Positions 33,499 to 42,385 are shown, counted from the stretch's first letter. The stretch is 64,000 nucleotides of DNA from Methylobacterium sp. E-045 (GCF_022829685.1 NZ_JAKSYE010000134.1:1-64000); one strand, 5' to 3'. The notes: generated from the sequence alone by a model not told the origin. A program made the numbers and translations.

Positions 33499-34587
33499 AT
33501 GCGGGGCAGGTCCATCATGCGGGGTAGGTCAATGAGACTCGGCGGTGCGGTTCTGTGCGCCATGCTCGCCGCCGGGCCGGCCCTCGCGGCCGACAAGCTG
33601 AAGGTCGGCTTCGTCTATGTCGGGCCGGTCGCCGATTTCGGGTATTCCTACCAGCACGACCTCAGCCGCAAGGCCCTGGCGGAGGCCTTGCCCGACAAGG
33701 TCGAGACCACCTTCCTCGAGAACGTGCCCGAGGCCGACAGCGAGCGTTCCATCGAGAAACTCGCCCGTTCCGGCGCCGGCCTGATCTTCACCACCTCCTT
33801 CGGCTTCATGGAGCCGACGCTGAAAGTGGCGCGGAAGTTTCCCAAGGTGAAGTTCGAGCACGCCACCGGCTACAAGCGCTCCGACAACGTCTCGACCTAT
33901 TCCGCCCGCTTCTACGAAGGCCGCTACGTCTGCGGAAAGATCGCCGGCACGCTCTCGAAATCCGGCACTTTGGGCTACATCGCGTCGTTCCCGATCCCGG
34001 AAGTCGTCAGCGGCATCAACGCCTTCATGCTCGGGGCGCAGGCGGTCAACCCGAACATCAAGATCAAGGTGGTCTGGGTGAACACCTGGTTCGATCCGGG
34101 CAAGGAGGCGGAGGCGGCCAAGGCGCTCCTCGCACAGGGGGCCGACATCCTGACCCAGCACACCGACTCGGCCGCCCCCCTCCAGGAGGCCGAGAAGCAG
34201 GGCAAGCTCGCCTTCGGCCAGTCCTCCGACCAGTACCGCTTCGCCCCCAAGGCCCAGCTCACCTCCATCACCGACGACTGGAACGGCTACGTGATCGCGG
34301 AGGCCAAGGCGGTCCTCGACGGCACCTGGAAGAGCCACGACACCTGGGGCGGCATCAAGGACGGCATGGTCGTGCTCGCCCCCTTCACCAACATGCCCGA
34401 CGACGTGAAGGCCATGGCCGAGGCAACCAAGCAGGGCATCGCGGACGGCAGGATCCACCCCTTCGCGGGGCCGGTGCTGAAGCAGGACGGAAGCGTCGCC
34501 GTCAAGGCGGGCGAGACCGCGCCCGACCCGATGATCCTCGGCATGAACTGGTACGTGAAGGGGATCGACGACAAGCTGACCCAATAG
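33499..34587 (+). CDS. BMP-family periplasmic substrate-binding protein
   Basis: 362 residues. Signal peptide ending ALAADKL; the ATG at 33499 (GAGGGGGACGACAC in front) is chosen over 33517 and 33532, which would also leave a signal. The mature part has KVGFVYVGPVADFGYSYQH, the typical BMP/PnrA/TmpC start, then GLIFTTSFGFMEPTLKVARKFPKV and ...GYIASFPIPEVVSGINAFMLGAQ. These proteins bind purine nucleosides or related compounds for the adjacent ABC transporter. No Cys lipobox, so a free periplasmic form is expected. Confidence 0.9.
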   Translation: MRGRSIMRGRSMRLGGAVLCAMLAAGPALAADKLKVGFVYVGPVADFGYSYQHDLSRKALAEALPDKVETTFLENVPEADSERSIEKLARSGAGLIFTTSFGFMEPTLKVARKFPKVKFEHATGYKRSDNVSTYSARFYEGRYVCGKIAGTLSKSGTLGYIASFPIPEVVSGINAFMLGAQAVNPNIKIKVVWVNTWFDPGKEAEAAKALLAQGADILTQHTDSAAPLQEAEKQGKLAFGQSSDQYRFAPKAQLTSITDDWNGYVIAEAKAVLDGTWKSHDTWGGIKDGMVVLAPFTNMPDDVKAMAEATKQGIADGRIHPFAGPVLKQDGSVAVKAGETAPDPMILGMNWYVKGIDDKLTQ

Positions 34588-34610
34588 CCCCGGCCGCGAC
34601 GCACCTCGAA

Positions 34611-34650
34611 CGACGAAGCCCCGCCGGAGCGTCCCGGCGGGGCTTCGTCG
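34611..34650. terminator. Strong hairpin after the purine ABC operon
   Basis: A 17-bp perfect stem CGACGAAGCCCCGCCGG / CCGGCGGGGCTTCGTCG with a 6-nt loop lies 24 nt past the stop. No T-run follows, so it may act bidirectionally or as an mRNA 3' stabiliser between convergent genes. Confidence 0.7.
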
Positions 34651-34670
34651 CTCTGAGGGTATCGTCGCGA

Positions 34671-34934
34671 TCAGGGGCGCTCGCTGCGCACCGGCCGCTC
34701 GGGCCTCGTCTCGTCGGAGGGCGGAGGAGCCGGCACCCCGACGCCGCGCGGCGCTGCGACGGCATCGCCGCTCCGGATCGCCTCCCGCTCGTTCTCCGGA
34801 CCCGCGATCCCCTCGGTCCCGCCGGGCGCCGTCGCCGGGTCGCGGCCGGCGGGCGCCCCGGTCCCCTGGGCCAGGGCCGCGCCGGTCAACCCGAAGAGCC
34901 CGCACAGAGCGAGGGCCGAAATCGTCATACGCAT
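34671..34934 (-). CDS. Small secreted protein with TAPGG motif (87 aa)
   Basis: Start at 34934, preceded by GGAAGG, chosen for its signal peptide MRMTISALALCGLFGLTGAA (cleavage near ALA-QGTG). The mature part is Pro/Gly/Arg-rich and disordered, with RDPATAPGGTEGIAGPENERE. Its TAPGG core is shared with the small secreted proteins at 35026 and 39089. It converges on the ABC operon. Confidence 0.6.
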   Translation of the reverse strand: MRMTISALALCGLFGLTGAALAQGTGAPAGRDPATAPGGTEGIAGPENEREAIRSGDAVAAPRGVGVPAPPPSDETRPERPVRSERP

Positions 34935-35025
34935 GGTCGATGACCTTCCAAGACAGTCGGAGCCGATGAGCAAGTCTTTGTTCGCGCGGTGAAAATCGAT
35001 TCGAGGCTGAGGAGGTTCCGCGCGG

Positions 35026-35235
35026 TCAGCGGCGGCGGTGCGTTCTGTGGCGGCGGACGGCCCGGCCGCGAAGGCCACCGGGCGCCGTGACACGCGGTTG
35101 CCCCGCCAACGGGGTCAGGCTGCCCTGTGCCTGCGCTCCCGGAACGGCGCAGACCATTCCGCCGCCGAACAGGCACCCTGCGAAGAGCCAGGCCACCAGA
35201 GGGACGCTGAAGCCGATGGCTCGGGACGCACGCAT
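35026..35235 (-). CDS. Small secreted protein with TAPGG motif (69 aa)
   Basis: Signal/anchor MRASRAIGFSVPLVAWLFAG with a possible lipobox Cys at FAGC, then QAQGSLTPLAGQPRVTAPGGLRG and a basic His/Arg tail. The ATG at 35235 has GGAGCGTGTCC upstream. It lies 91 nt upstream of the similar secreted gene at 34671. Confidence 0.5.
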   Translation of the reverse strand: MRASRAIGFSVPLVAWLFAGCLFGGGMVCAVPGAQAQGSLTPLAGQPRVTAPGGLRGRAVRRHRTHRRR

Positions 35236-35387
35236 CGGACACGCTCCTGACGTCGGCTTCGTAGCCGGCTATGCTCTCGGTCGAAGTTGTCGGATCGGCT
35301 TTTCGGGCCGACGGTCGATCTTTCAGCAAGAGCCATGCCGGCCGGCAGGTCTCCCGCGCCCCTGCGCCACCGATGCGAGCCGCGGCG

Positions 35388-36284
35388 TCAACTCCCGCGA
35401 TAGGTCTGGTAGCTCCAGGGGGTCGCCACCAGCGGCACGTGATAATGGCCCTCCGGGTCGCCCACCCCGAAGCGCAGGGGCACGATGTCGAGGAAGGGCG
35501 GTTCGGGGAGGTCGAGCCCCGAAGCCGGTCCGACCCGCCGGAAGTGATCGCCGAGGCCGAAACGCAGTTCGTAGGTGGCGATCGGCACGGGGCGCCCGTG
35601 GATCAGGGGCATGTCGGTGCGGCCGTCCGCGTTGGTGACAGCGCGCGCCACCAGCGCCGTCTCCGTCGCCGAGACGAACTCGACGAGGTCGACGGCCACC
35701 CCGGCGGCCGGCTTCCCCCGGACGGTGTCGAGGACATGGGTCGAGATCCGGCCCGTGGTCGAGAGCGGCCCGGGGCCGCTCACCAGGGCGTTCAGGCGGA
35801 TCGCGGCGATCCGCATCACCTCGGCCTCGGCGGTGCGCCGCTCGATCTCGGGAGCGGATGCCAGCCGCGCCTCGAAGGTCCGCAACAGCGAGGCGCGGCC
35901 GTGCCGCTTGACGCACAGGATGAAGGGGATGCCGAACCTCTCGCGGTAGGCCGCGTTGAGCGCCTCGAACCGGGCGTATTCCGCGTCCGACATCCGATCG
36001 AGGCCGGCGGCGGCCTGCTCCGCGATGGAATCGGGGGCGATGGCCCCGGAGCGGGCGGCGCGCCCGGCGAGTTCGGGGTGGCCGGTGAGCAGGGCGAGGC
36101 GCCGGGCCTCCGGCGCATCCCGGACCGCATCGCGCATGGCGGAAAACAGCGCCTCCACGGTGGCGAAGGGCCGCTGCGGCAGGGCCGCCTCGGCCACCCA
36201 GGGCGCGTGTTCGAACACGGCACCGAGCGCCACCACGAAATCCGCGTCCGAGGCCTCGTTGAGAGCTGCGAGTGTCGACGCCAT
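35388..36284 (-). CDS. Fused OHCU decarboxylase - 5-hydroxyisourate hydrolase
   Basis: 298 residues. Residues ~1-165 are OHCU decarboxylase (UraD), with LTGHPELAGRAA, the catalytic His-Pro-Glu box, then GIPFILCVKRHGRASLLRTFEARL. Residues ~175-298 are a transthyretin-related 5-hydroxyisourate hydrolase, with ISTHVLDTVRGKPAAGVAVDL, ...EPPFLDIVPLRFG and the terminal tetrapeptide YRGS. The protein takes HIU, the uricase product, through OHCU to S-allantoin, preventing racemic decay. Order is reaction-reversed (HIU hydrolase acts first). It is divergent from the permease gene at 36472. Confidence 0.92.
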   Translation of the reverse strand: MASTLAALNEASDADFVVALGAVFEHAPWVAEAALPQRPFATVEALFSAMRDAVRDAPEARRLALLTGHPELAGRAARSGAIAPDSIAEQAAAGLDRMSDAEYARFEALNAAYRERFGIPFILCVKRHGRASLLRTFEARLASAPEIERRTAEAEVMRIAAIRLNALVSGPGPLSTTGRISTHVLDTVRGKPAAGVAVDLVEFVSATETALVARAVTNADGRTDMPLIHGRPVPIATYELRFGLGDHFRRVGPASGLDLPEPPFLDIVPLRFGVGDPEGHYHVPLVATPWSYQTYRGS

Positions 36285-36471
36285 GGCGGCGGGGTCCCCG
36301 TTGAAGGCAGGCGATGACGACGCATCGCAGGCCTGGCCGGTGCAGGCAACGGGCCATGCGCGTGACGCGGGCCGCGCCATCGCCCCTCTCGCCGGGTGGC
36401 ACACGCCTTGCGCCCTCGGACAGCGCATCCCCGGTGGGGGATCTGCCCGGAGCGGCGGAGGCGTCGACCCC

Positions 36472-37872
36472 ATGACCAGTGCCACGACCATCGCCGCACA
36501 TTCCGACACCGTCGCCGACGCCGCCGGGCCGGCCACGGCGCCCGTGGCGACGGTGCCTCCCCTCGCCCTCGGTCTGCTCGGGCTGCAGCATGTCCTCGTG
36601 ATGTATGCCGGCGCCGTCGCGGTGCCGCTGATCGTCGGGCGCGCCCTGAAGCTCCCGCCGGACCAGGTGGCTATGCTGGTGAGCGCCGACCTGTTCGCCT
36701 GCGGCCTCGCGACGCTGCTGCAGAGCTGGGGCCTGCCGGGGATCGGCGTGCGCATGCCGGTGATGATGGGCGTCACCTTCGCCGCCGTCACGCCCATGGT
36801 CGCCATGGGGACCAATCCGGAGATCGGGTTGACCGGCATCTACGGCGCCGTCATCGCGGCCGGCCTGTTCGCGTTTCTCGTGGCGCCGCTCATCGGACGG
36901 CTGCTGCCGCTGTTCCCGCCCGTGGTGACCGGAACGATCATCCTGGTGATCGGCGTGTCGCTGATGAAGGTGGGCGTGAACTGGGCCGCCGGAGGGATCG
37001 GCAATCCGGAATACGGCGCGCCGCTCCATCTCGCCATCGCCGCCTTCGTGCTGTGCGTGATCCTGGCGATCACCCGCTACGGCACCGGCTTCGTCAATTC
37101 GGCCTCGGTGCTCATCGGCATCGTCGTCGGGATGCTCGTGGCCGCATTCTTCGGGCTGGTCGATCTCGGCCATGTGGCCACCGCGTCCTGGTTCGACGTG
37201 GTGCGGCCCTTCGCCTTCGGCGCCCCGACCTTCGATCCCATCTCGATCGTCACCCTCTGCATCGTGATGATCGTGGTGATGATCGAATCGACCGGGATGT
37301 TCCTGGCGCTCGCCGAGATCTGCGCGGACCCCATCGACGAGAAGCGCCTGACCAGGGGCCTGCGCGGCGACGGTCTCGGCACCATCATCGGCGGCATCTT
37401 CAACACGTTCCCCTACACCTCGTTCTCACAGAACATCGGGCTCGTCGGCGTCACCGGGGTGCGCACCCGCTACGTCACGGTGGTCGGCGGGTTCATCATG
37501 CTCGGGCTCGGGCTGATCCCGAAGCTCGCGGCCCTCGTCGAGGCGGTGCCGCAATGCGTGCTCGGCGGAGCCGGGCTCGTGATGTTCGGGATGGTCGGCG
37601 CGACGGGCGTGCGCATCCTCGGCGCGGTGGACTTCGCCCGCCATCGCAACAACCTGTTCATCGTTGCGGTCTCCGTGGGTTTCGGCATGATCCCCCTCGT
37701 CGCCCCGAGCTTCTTCAAGCAGATGCCGCATGCCCTGCACCCGCTCCTCGAATCCGGAATCCTCCTCTGCGCGATCTCGGCGGTGGGCCTGAACCTGTTC
37801 TTCAACGGCCTGACCGGCGGCGAGGCCGCGCGCGCCGCCGCCCGGCATCAGGCGGCGTCCTCCGAGCATTGA
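36472..37872 (+). CDS. NCS2 urate/xanthine permease
   Basis: 466 residues with 12-14 membrane helices. Family marks: LGLQHVLVMYAGAVAVPLIVG (helix 1), MPVMMGVTFAAVTPMV, and ...NTFPYTSFSQNIGLVGVTGVRTRY of helix 10, matching the NCS2 signature QNxGxxxxT. It symports xanthine or urate at the inner membrane. It lies between the OHCU/HIU fusion and uricase, which indicates urate as the likely substrate. The ATG at 36472 is the first in-frame start with this N-terminus; longer antisense extension is rejected. Confidence 0.9.
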   Translation: MTSATTIAAHSDTVADAAGPATAPVATVPPLALGLLGLQHVLVMYAGAVAVPLIVGRALKLPPDQVAMLVSADLFACGLATLLQSWGLPGIGVRMPVMMGVTFAAVTPMVAMGTNPEIGLTGIYGAVIAAGLFAFLVAPLIGRLLPLFPPVVTGTIILVIGVSLMKVGVNWAAGGIGNPEYGAPLHLAIAAFVLCVILAITRYGTGFVNSASVLIGIVVGMLVAAFFGLVDLGHVATASWFDVVRPFAFGAPTFDPISIVTLCIVMIVVMIESTGMFLALAEICADPIDEKRLTRGLRGDGLGTIIGGIFNTFPYTSFSQNIGLVGVTGVRTRYVTVVGGFIMLGLGLIPKLAALVEAVPQCVLGGAGLVMFGMVGATGVRILGAVDFARHRNNLFIVAVSVGFGMIPLVAPSFFKQMPHALHPLLESGILLCAISAVGLNLFFNGLTGGEAARAAARHQAASSEH

Positions 37873-37930
37873 GGACGGTCGTCCTCGCCCAACGCCCCTC
37901 CTCGCCTAACGCCCCTCCCGGGAGACAAGC

Positions 37931-38770
37931 ATGCCCCTGATCGCCTCCAGATACGGCAAGGGCCGCGTGCGGGTGATGCGCCTCACCCGCGACGGCGACC
38001 ACCACACCCCGCGCGAACTGTCCCTCGCGGTCCTGATGAAGGGCGCCTTCGATGCCGCCTGGACCGATCGCGACAACCGGGCCTGCGTCGCCACCGACAG
38101 CGTGAAGAACATCGTCAACGTGGTCGCGGCCAAGAACCTGTCCCTCGACAAGGAAGCCTTCGCCGAGGCCGTCGCCGCGACCTTCCTGGACACGTATCCG
38201 CAAGTGGAGGAGATCGGGATCGAGGGCAGGGAGACGCGCTGGCTGCGCCAGGCCATCGGCGGCCGGCCCCATGGCCACGTCTTCACCCTCGACGGCAACG
38301 GGACGGGCTACGTCAAGCTGGTGGCGCGCCGCGACGGCGCCGTGATGCAGTCGGGGTTGCGCGGCTTCACCTTCATGAAGACCACGCAATCGGGCTGGGC
38401 GGACTTCGTCGATGACGGCTACCGCACCCTGCCCGATGCCACCGACCGCATCGCCGCCACCGCCATGGACGCGACCTGGACCTGGAACTCCGCGCCCGCC
38501 GACTACACCGCGACCAATGCCAGGGTGCTCGACATCCTGATCGAAGTGTTCGGCACGACCTACAGCGCCAGCGTCCAGGACAGCATGTACCGCATGGGCG
38601 AGGCGGTCCTGGCGGCCATCCCCGCGATCGCCGAGATCGGGTTCGCCATGCCGAACAAGCACTACATCCCGATCAACCTGACGCCGTTCGGCCTGGAGAA
38701 CCCCAACACCGTGTTCCTGCCCACCGACGAGCCCCACGGCCAGATCGAGGCGACGATCGGGCGAGGCTGA
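37931..38770 (+). CDS. Urate oxidase (uricase)
   Basis: 279 residues of cofactor-free uricase fold. Markers: YGKGRVRVMRL (active-site Lys), VATDSVKNIVNVVAAKN, SGLRGFTFMKTTQSGW (T/S binding), and MPNKHYIPINL near the C-terminus. It oxidises urate to 5-hydroxyisourate plus H2O2 with O2. It follows the permease by 58 nt, in the same direction, after GGGAGACAAGC. Its product is processed by the fusion at 35388. Confidence 0.95.
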   Translation: MPLIASRYGKGRVRVMRLTRDGDHHTPRELSLAVLMKGAFDAAWTDRDNRACVATDSVKNIVNVVAAKNLSLDKEAFAEAVAATFLDTYPQVEEIGIEGRETRWLRQAIGGRPHGHVFTLDGNGTGYVKLVARRDGAVMQSGLRGFTFMKTTQSGWADFVDDGYRTLPDATDRIAATAMDATWTWNSAPADYTATNARVLDILIEVFGTTYSASVQDSMYRMGEAVLAAIPAIAEIGFAMPNKHYIPINLTPFGLENPNTVFLPTDEPHGQIEATIGRG

Positions 38771-39088
38771 GCCCTCGCCCCCAAGCGTCGCCGAACGCCC
38801 GCGATGCGCCTCCATAGGCCTAGAACGGGCAGGCGACGAAAGACGCATGCCAGGCCGCATGTGTCTGGCGAAAAATGTCGCAGTCCGAACCATGAGCCTG
38901 ATGGGAAACGGCTTATTTCCAGGGCTCCTGAATTGGCGGAGAGGGCAGACCCTGTCGGTGCATGAACATGATGCACACGCCTTGCTCATTCTGTGTTGCT
39001 TTGCGAGGCAATGATGCACAAATCTTAAGGGATCGGCCGAGGCTGCCGCTTCCCCTCAGGCAGGCCGGCCCGAACCTGGGACCCGATC
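38771..39088. other. Intergenic region, no gene seen
   Basis: About 318 bp between uricase and the small secreted gene. It holds no protein-like frame and no strong hairpin. Modestly AT-rich text (ATGAACATGATGCACACG and TTAAGGGATC) near 38965-39030 could be promoter sequence for 39089. Confidence 0.4.
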
Positions 39089-39340
39089 ATGACCGCACGC
39101 CTCGTTCTGGGAGCCGCCCTCGGTCTCGCCCTGGCCGGCGCCGCCCACGCACAAAGCTACACCGCGCCGGCGGGCATCCAGGCCGCGACCGCCCCGGGCG
39201 GCCTCGCCGGTCAGGCCGCCGCCCGAAACATCGGTGACTACGACGGCCGCTTCTCCCGCCCCGGACGCGCCCGGATCGACCTGGACGGTGCGGTGACGAC
39301 GGGATCGGTGAGGCAGCTCCCGCCGCGGCATCGCGAATGA
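39089..39340 (+). CDS. Small secreted protein with TAPGG motif (83 aa)
   Basis: Signal peptide MTARLVLGAALGLALAGAAH (cleavage AHA-QSYTA). The mature part has QAATAPGGLAGQAAARNIGD and a basic, disordered tail. The TAPGG(L)xG core is shared with 34671-34934 and 35026-35235. A paralogous family of tiny exported peptides is implied; role unknown. Confidence 0.65.
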   Translation: MTARLVLGAALGLALAGAAHAQSYTAPAGIQAATAPGGLAGQAAARNIGDYDGRFSRPGRARIDLDGAVTTGSVRQLPPRHRE

Positions 39341-39394
39341 AGCGAGCCGCCGGCCGGCCTTCACCCTGATCGACCGACGGACAGGCTACTTGGA

Positions 39395-39571
39395 CGCGCG
39401 AGCCGGTGGAATCACCGAGGGGTCAGACGCGGGCGCCGACCTCGACCACCTGCAGAAAGCGGCCACGCACACCAACACGACGACGACAAGCCGCTACAAC
39501 CGCGATGCACTGTCAAAGTCGAGGAAGGTGTCAACCTGCGGGTGATCAGCCGCACCGCGAACGGGGCGTAG
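39395..39571 (+). pseudogene. Tyrosine recombinase C-terminal remnant beside tRNA-Lys
   Basis: ADLDHLQKAATHTNTTTTSR followed by YNRD is the C-terminus of a site-specific recombinase, with the Tyr nucleophile in SRY. After KSRKV the frame shifts, and NLRVISRTANGA then TAG continues in the next frame. It has no start codon or catalytic Arg/His and sits 83 nt from tRNA-Lys, a scar of an integrated element now lost. Confidence 0.7.
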
Positions 39572-39653
39572 ACACCCGGCTCCAACGGAATTCCAACGCC
39601 TCTCCAACGGATTGAAGGCCTTGGCATTAACTCTCTGGATTATCAGAGGAATT

Positions 39654-39729
<76 letters not shown>

Positions 39730-39790
39730 ATTGCCTTGCGGCAGTCGCGGCAGCCACCAAACCCGCTGCGACGAGGGGGCTGATAGCAAA

Positions 39791-39819
39791 GGCCCCGGGG
39801 GGTGTCCACCCCCGGGGCC
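39791..39819 (-). terminator. leuA terminator hairpin
   Basis: Stem GGCCCCGGGGG / CCCCCGGGGCC with a 6-7 nt loop. It is followed by TTTGC on the minus strand and TCATTTTT on the plus strand, so it may serve both. It lies 13 nt past the leuA stop. Confidence 0.75.
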
Positions 39820-39831
39820 TCATTTTTCCGG

Positions 39832-41406
39832 CTAAACCGAAGCGGCGTGCTGGGCGTGCAGGCGCACCGCCGTGGCCGAGAGCTTGTTCAGGGCGGAGAG
39901 ATAGGCGCGGGCCGAGGCCACCAGCGTGTCGGGGTCGGCGCCCCGCGCCGTCACGCTGCGGTCGCCGGCCTTGAGGCGGACGGAGACCTCGGCCTGGGCG
40001 TCGGTGCCTTGAGTGACCGCGTCGACCTTGTAGAGTTCGAGCTGCGCCTCATGCGGGACCAGGGCCTGGATCGCATTGAACACGGCGTCCACCGGTCCGT
40101 TGCCATCGGCCTCCTCGGTGACGATGCGGTCGTCGATGGCGAGCTTCATCGTGGCGCGCTGGGGACCGCGCGTGCCGGCGATCACCGAGAGCGAGACGAG
40201 GCGGATGCGGTCATGCGCCGTGGCGAGTCCCTGGTCGACCAGGGCCTCGATATCCTCGTCGTAGACGTGCTTCTTGCGGTCGGCCAGGGCCTTGAACCGC
40301 TCGAACACGTCCTGCAGCTGATTGTCGGCGAGATGCAGGCCGAGCTCCTCCAGCTTCGAGCGGAAGGCCGCGCGGCCCGAATGCTTGCCCATCACCAGGG
40401 AGGTCTTGGCGACGCCGACGGAGGCGGGCGTCATGATCTCGTAGGTCTCGGTATGCTTGAGCATGCCGTCCTGGTGGATGCCGCTCTCATGCGCGAAGGC
40501 GTTCCGACCGACGATGGCCTTGTTGTACTGCACGGGGAAGTTCGTCGCGTGGGAGACGAGCTTCGAGGCGCGGGTGAGCATCGTGGTCTCGATGCCGGTC
40601 TCGTAGGGCATCACGTCGCCGCGGGTGCGGATCGCCATGACGATCTCCTCCAGGGCCGCGTTGCCGGCGCGTTCGCCGATGCCGTTCACGGTGCACTCCA
40701 CCTGCCGGGCGCCGCCTTCCACCCCGGCCAGGGAGTTGGCGATGGCCAGACCGAGATCGTCGTGGCAATGCACCGAGAAGATCGCCCTGTCGGAATTCGG
40801 CACGCGCTCGCGCACCTGGCGGAACATGCTGCGGTACTCGTCCGGCGTGGCGTAGCCCACCGTGTCGGGCAGGTTGATCGTCGTCGCGCCGGCCCGGATC
40901 GCGGCCTCGACGCAGCGGCACAGGTAGTCGATCGGCGTGCGCGTCGCGTCCATGGCCGACCATTCCACGTCCTCCACGAGGTCGCGGGCCTGGGCCACGG
41001 TCTTGAGGATGATCTCGATCACCTCGTCCTGGGACTTGCGCATCTGGTGGGCGAGATGGATCGGCGAGGTCGAGACGAAGGTGTGGATTCGTCCCCGTGC
41101 GGCCTGACGGACGGCCTCGCCGGCCCGCGCGATATCGGCGGGGATGGCGCGGGCGAGGCCGGCGATGGTGGCGCGCTTCGAGCGGCGGGCGATCTCGGAG
41201 ACGGCCTCGAAATCACCGATCGAGGCGATGGGGAAGCCCGCCTCGATGATGTCGACGCCCATCGCGTCGAGGAATTCGGCCACCGCCAGCTTCTCGTCGA
41301 GGGTCATGGTGGCGCCGGGGCATTGCTCGCCGTCGCGCAGGGTGGTGTCGAAGATGAGGACCCGCTCCTTCGGAGAGGCGCTGGGCTGGGCGGTGATGTC
41401 GGTCAT
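39832..41406 (-). CDS. leuA: 2-isopropylmalate synthase
   Basis: 524 residues, the usual LeuA length. TIM-barrel start LIFDTTLRDGEQCPGATMT (~17-35), metal-binding HCHDDLGLAIAN (~212-223), and NGIGERAGNAALEE. Then the regulatory C-terminal leucine-binding domain ending VASARAYLSALNKL. It condenses acetyl-CoA with 2-oxoisovalerate, the first step of leucine synthesis. Start at 41406 chosen because MTDITAQPSASPKERV aligns with family starts; a longer frame upstream overlaps a leader peptide. Expected leucine feedback and attenuation. Confidence 0.96.
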   Translation of the reverse strand: MTDITAQPSASPKERVLIFDTTLRDGEQCPGATMTLDEKLAVAEFLDAMGVDIIEAGFPIASIGDFEAVSEIARRSKRATIAGLARAIPADIARAGEAVRQAARGRIHTFVSTSPIHLAHQMRKSQDEVIEIILKTVAQARDLVEDVEWSAMDATRTPIDYLCRCVEAAIRAGATTINLPDTVGYATPDEYRSMFRQVRERVPNSDRAIFSVHCHDDLGLAIANSLAGVEGGARQVECTVNGIGERAGNAALEEIVMAIRTRGDVMPYETGIETTMLTRASKLVSHATNFPVQYNKAIVGRNAFAHESGIHQDGMLKHTETYEIMTPASVGVAKTSLVMGKHSGRAAFRSKLEELGLHLADNQLQDVFERFKALADRKKHVYDEDIEALVDQGLATAHDRIRLVSLSVIAGTRGPQRATMKLAIDDRIVTEEADGNGPVDAVFNAIQALVPHEAQLELYKVDAVTQGTDAQAEVSVRLKAGDRSVTARGADPDTLVASARAYLSALNKLSATAVRLHAQHAASV

Positions 41407-41541
41407 GGCTGTCGTCCTGTCGGAGGCGCGGTCGCGGAAGGACGCGGCGCCTTGATCCATCGATCGGCTCGACGGGGCCCTCGAGAGCCCCGGTCGCGAA
41501 ACGATCCCCTGAGAGCCCAGGCGCACGCGCCCGGACGGCCC

Positions 41542-41604
41542 TCAGGGGCGGATAAGAAGGAGAAGGCCGGCGAGGAGCGCTCGGGGACGCGCAAGACCGC
41601 GCAC
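41542..41604 (-). CDS. leuA leader peptide (leucine attenuator)
   Basis: A frame ending LARPRALLAGLLLLIRP-stop lies 136 nt before leuA. From the GTG at 41604 it is 20 residues, seven of them Leu with four in a row. This pattern is typical of ribosome-mediated leucine attenuation in alphaproteobacteria. The following 130 nt contain GC-rich inverted repeats (e.g. GGGGCTC-TCGA-GGGCCCC) able to switch. The start codon is uncertain. Confidence 0.65.
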   Translation of the reverse strand: MRGLARPRALLAGLLLLIRP

Positions 41605-41899
41605 CGCCGTGAAGGCGGTGTCGGCGGTTCCCTGCGTGGAGCCGGCGCTGGCCAAGGCTCGTCTCTCCCGAATGGCGTAGCGGGCGCGCGAACGATGCGG
41701 CCGAGCGGCTTCGTACCCCTCGACGCGCGCGTTGACAAGGATCGCCCTGCGCGTGCCGGCGCCCATCACATCTCCGTGGCCGGGATCCCGGCCATTGTCG
41801 CGTGCCGGTTCGCGACTAGCTTGACATGCGTCCGCTCAGCGGCGCGGCGCGCGCCCGGTCGCGCGCCGACATAACAATATCGGAAGGAAACCCCCGTCC

Positions 41900-42385
41900 A
41901 TGTCACGCGCTATCATGCGTCGAATCCTGCTGCCCGGCCTCGTTCTGCTTGCCGGCACCGCCCCCGGCTTTGCCATCGACCTCGTGAAGACCATCGATAT
42001 CGCCGCTCCCCCGGCCAAGGTCTGGTCGACGATCGGTGATTTCTGCGGCATCGGGAACTGGCACCCGGCCATCGCGACCTGCGAGCCCTCCACCAAGGGC
42101 GGCACGATGCTGCGCAAACTCAGCCTCAAGGGCGGCGGCGCCATCGTCGAATCACAGACGGCGCGCGACGACGCGGCGATGAGCTACACCTACGCCATCG
42201 TCGAGAGCCCGCTGCCGGTCTCCGACTATTCCTCCACCCTCGCGGTGACGCCGAAAGGCTCCGGGTCGACGGTGACGTGGACGGGGACCTTCAAGGCCAA
42301 GGGCGTCCCGGACACGGTGGCGACCGATGCCATCACCGGGATCTACGAATCCGGGCTCGCCGCCATCGCCGAGAAGGCCAAGTGA
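41900..42385 (+). CDS. Periplasmic SRPBCC (MxaD-like) protein
   Basis: 161 residues with signal peptide (ALS-type: IMRRILLPGLVLLAGTAPGF, cleavage near GFA-IDL). The mature START/SRPBCC fold opens LVKTIDIAAPPAKVWSTIGDFCGIGNWHP and contains two conserved Cys. In methylotrophs, MxaD-like proteins of this type assist methanol dehydrogenase in the periplasm. No mxa genes are nearby, so this may be a paralogue. Ribosome site GGAAGGAA precedes the ATG. Confidence 0.8.
   Translation: MSRAIMRRILLPGLVLLAGTAPGFAIDLVKTIDIAAPPAKVWSTIGDFCGIGNWHPAIATCEPSTKGGTMLRKLSLKGGGAIVESQTARDDAAMSYTYAIVESPLPVSDYSSTLAVTPKGSGSTVTWTGTFKAKGVPDTVATDAITGIYESGLAAIAEKAK

Noticed and set aside
35323..37173. Minus-strand frame of ~616 codons across the urate permease
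   Set aside because: Antisense shadow rich in His/Asp/Arg; the permease frame is clear.
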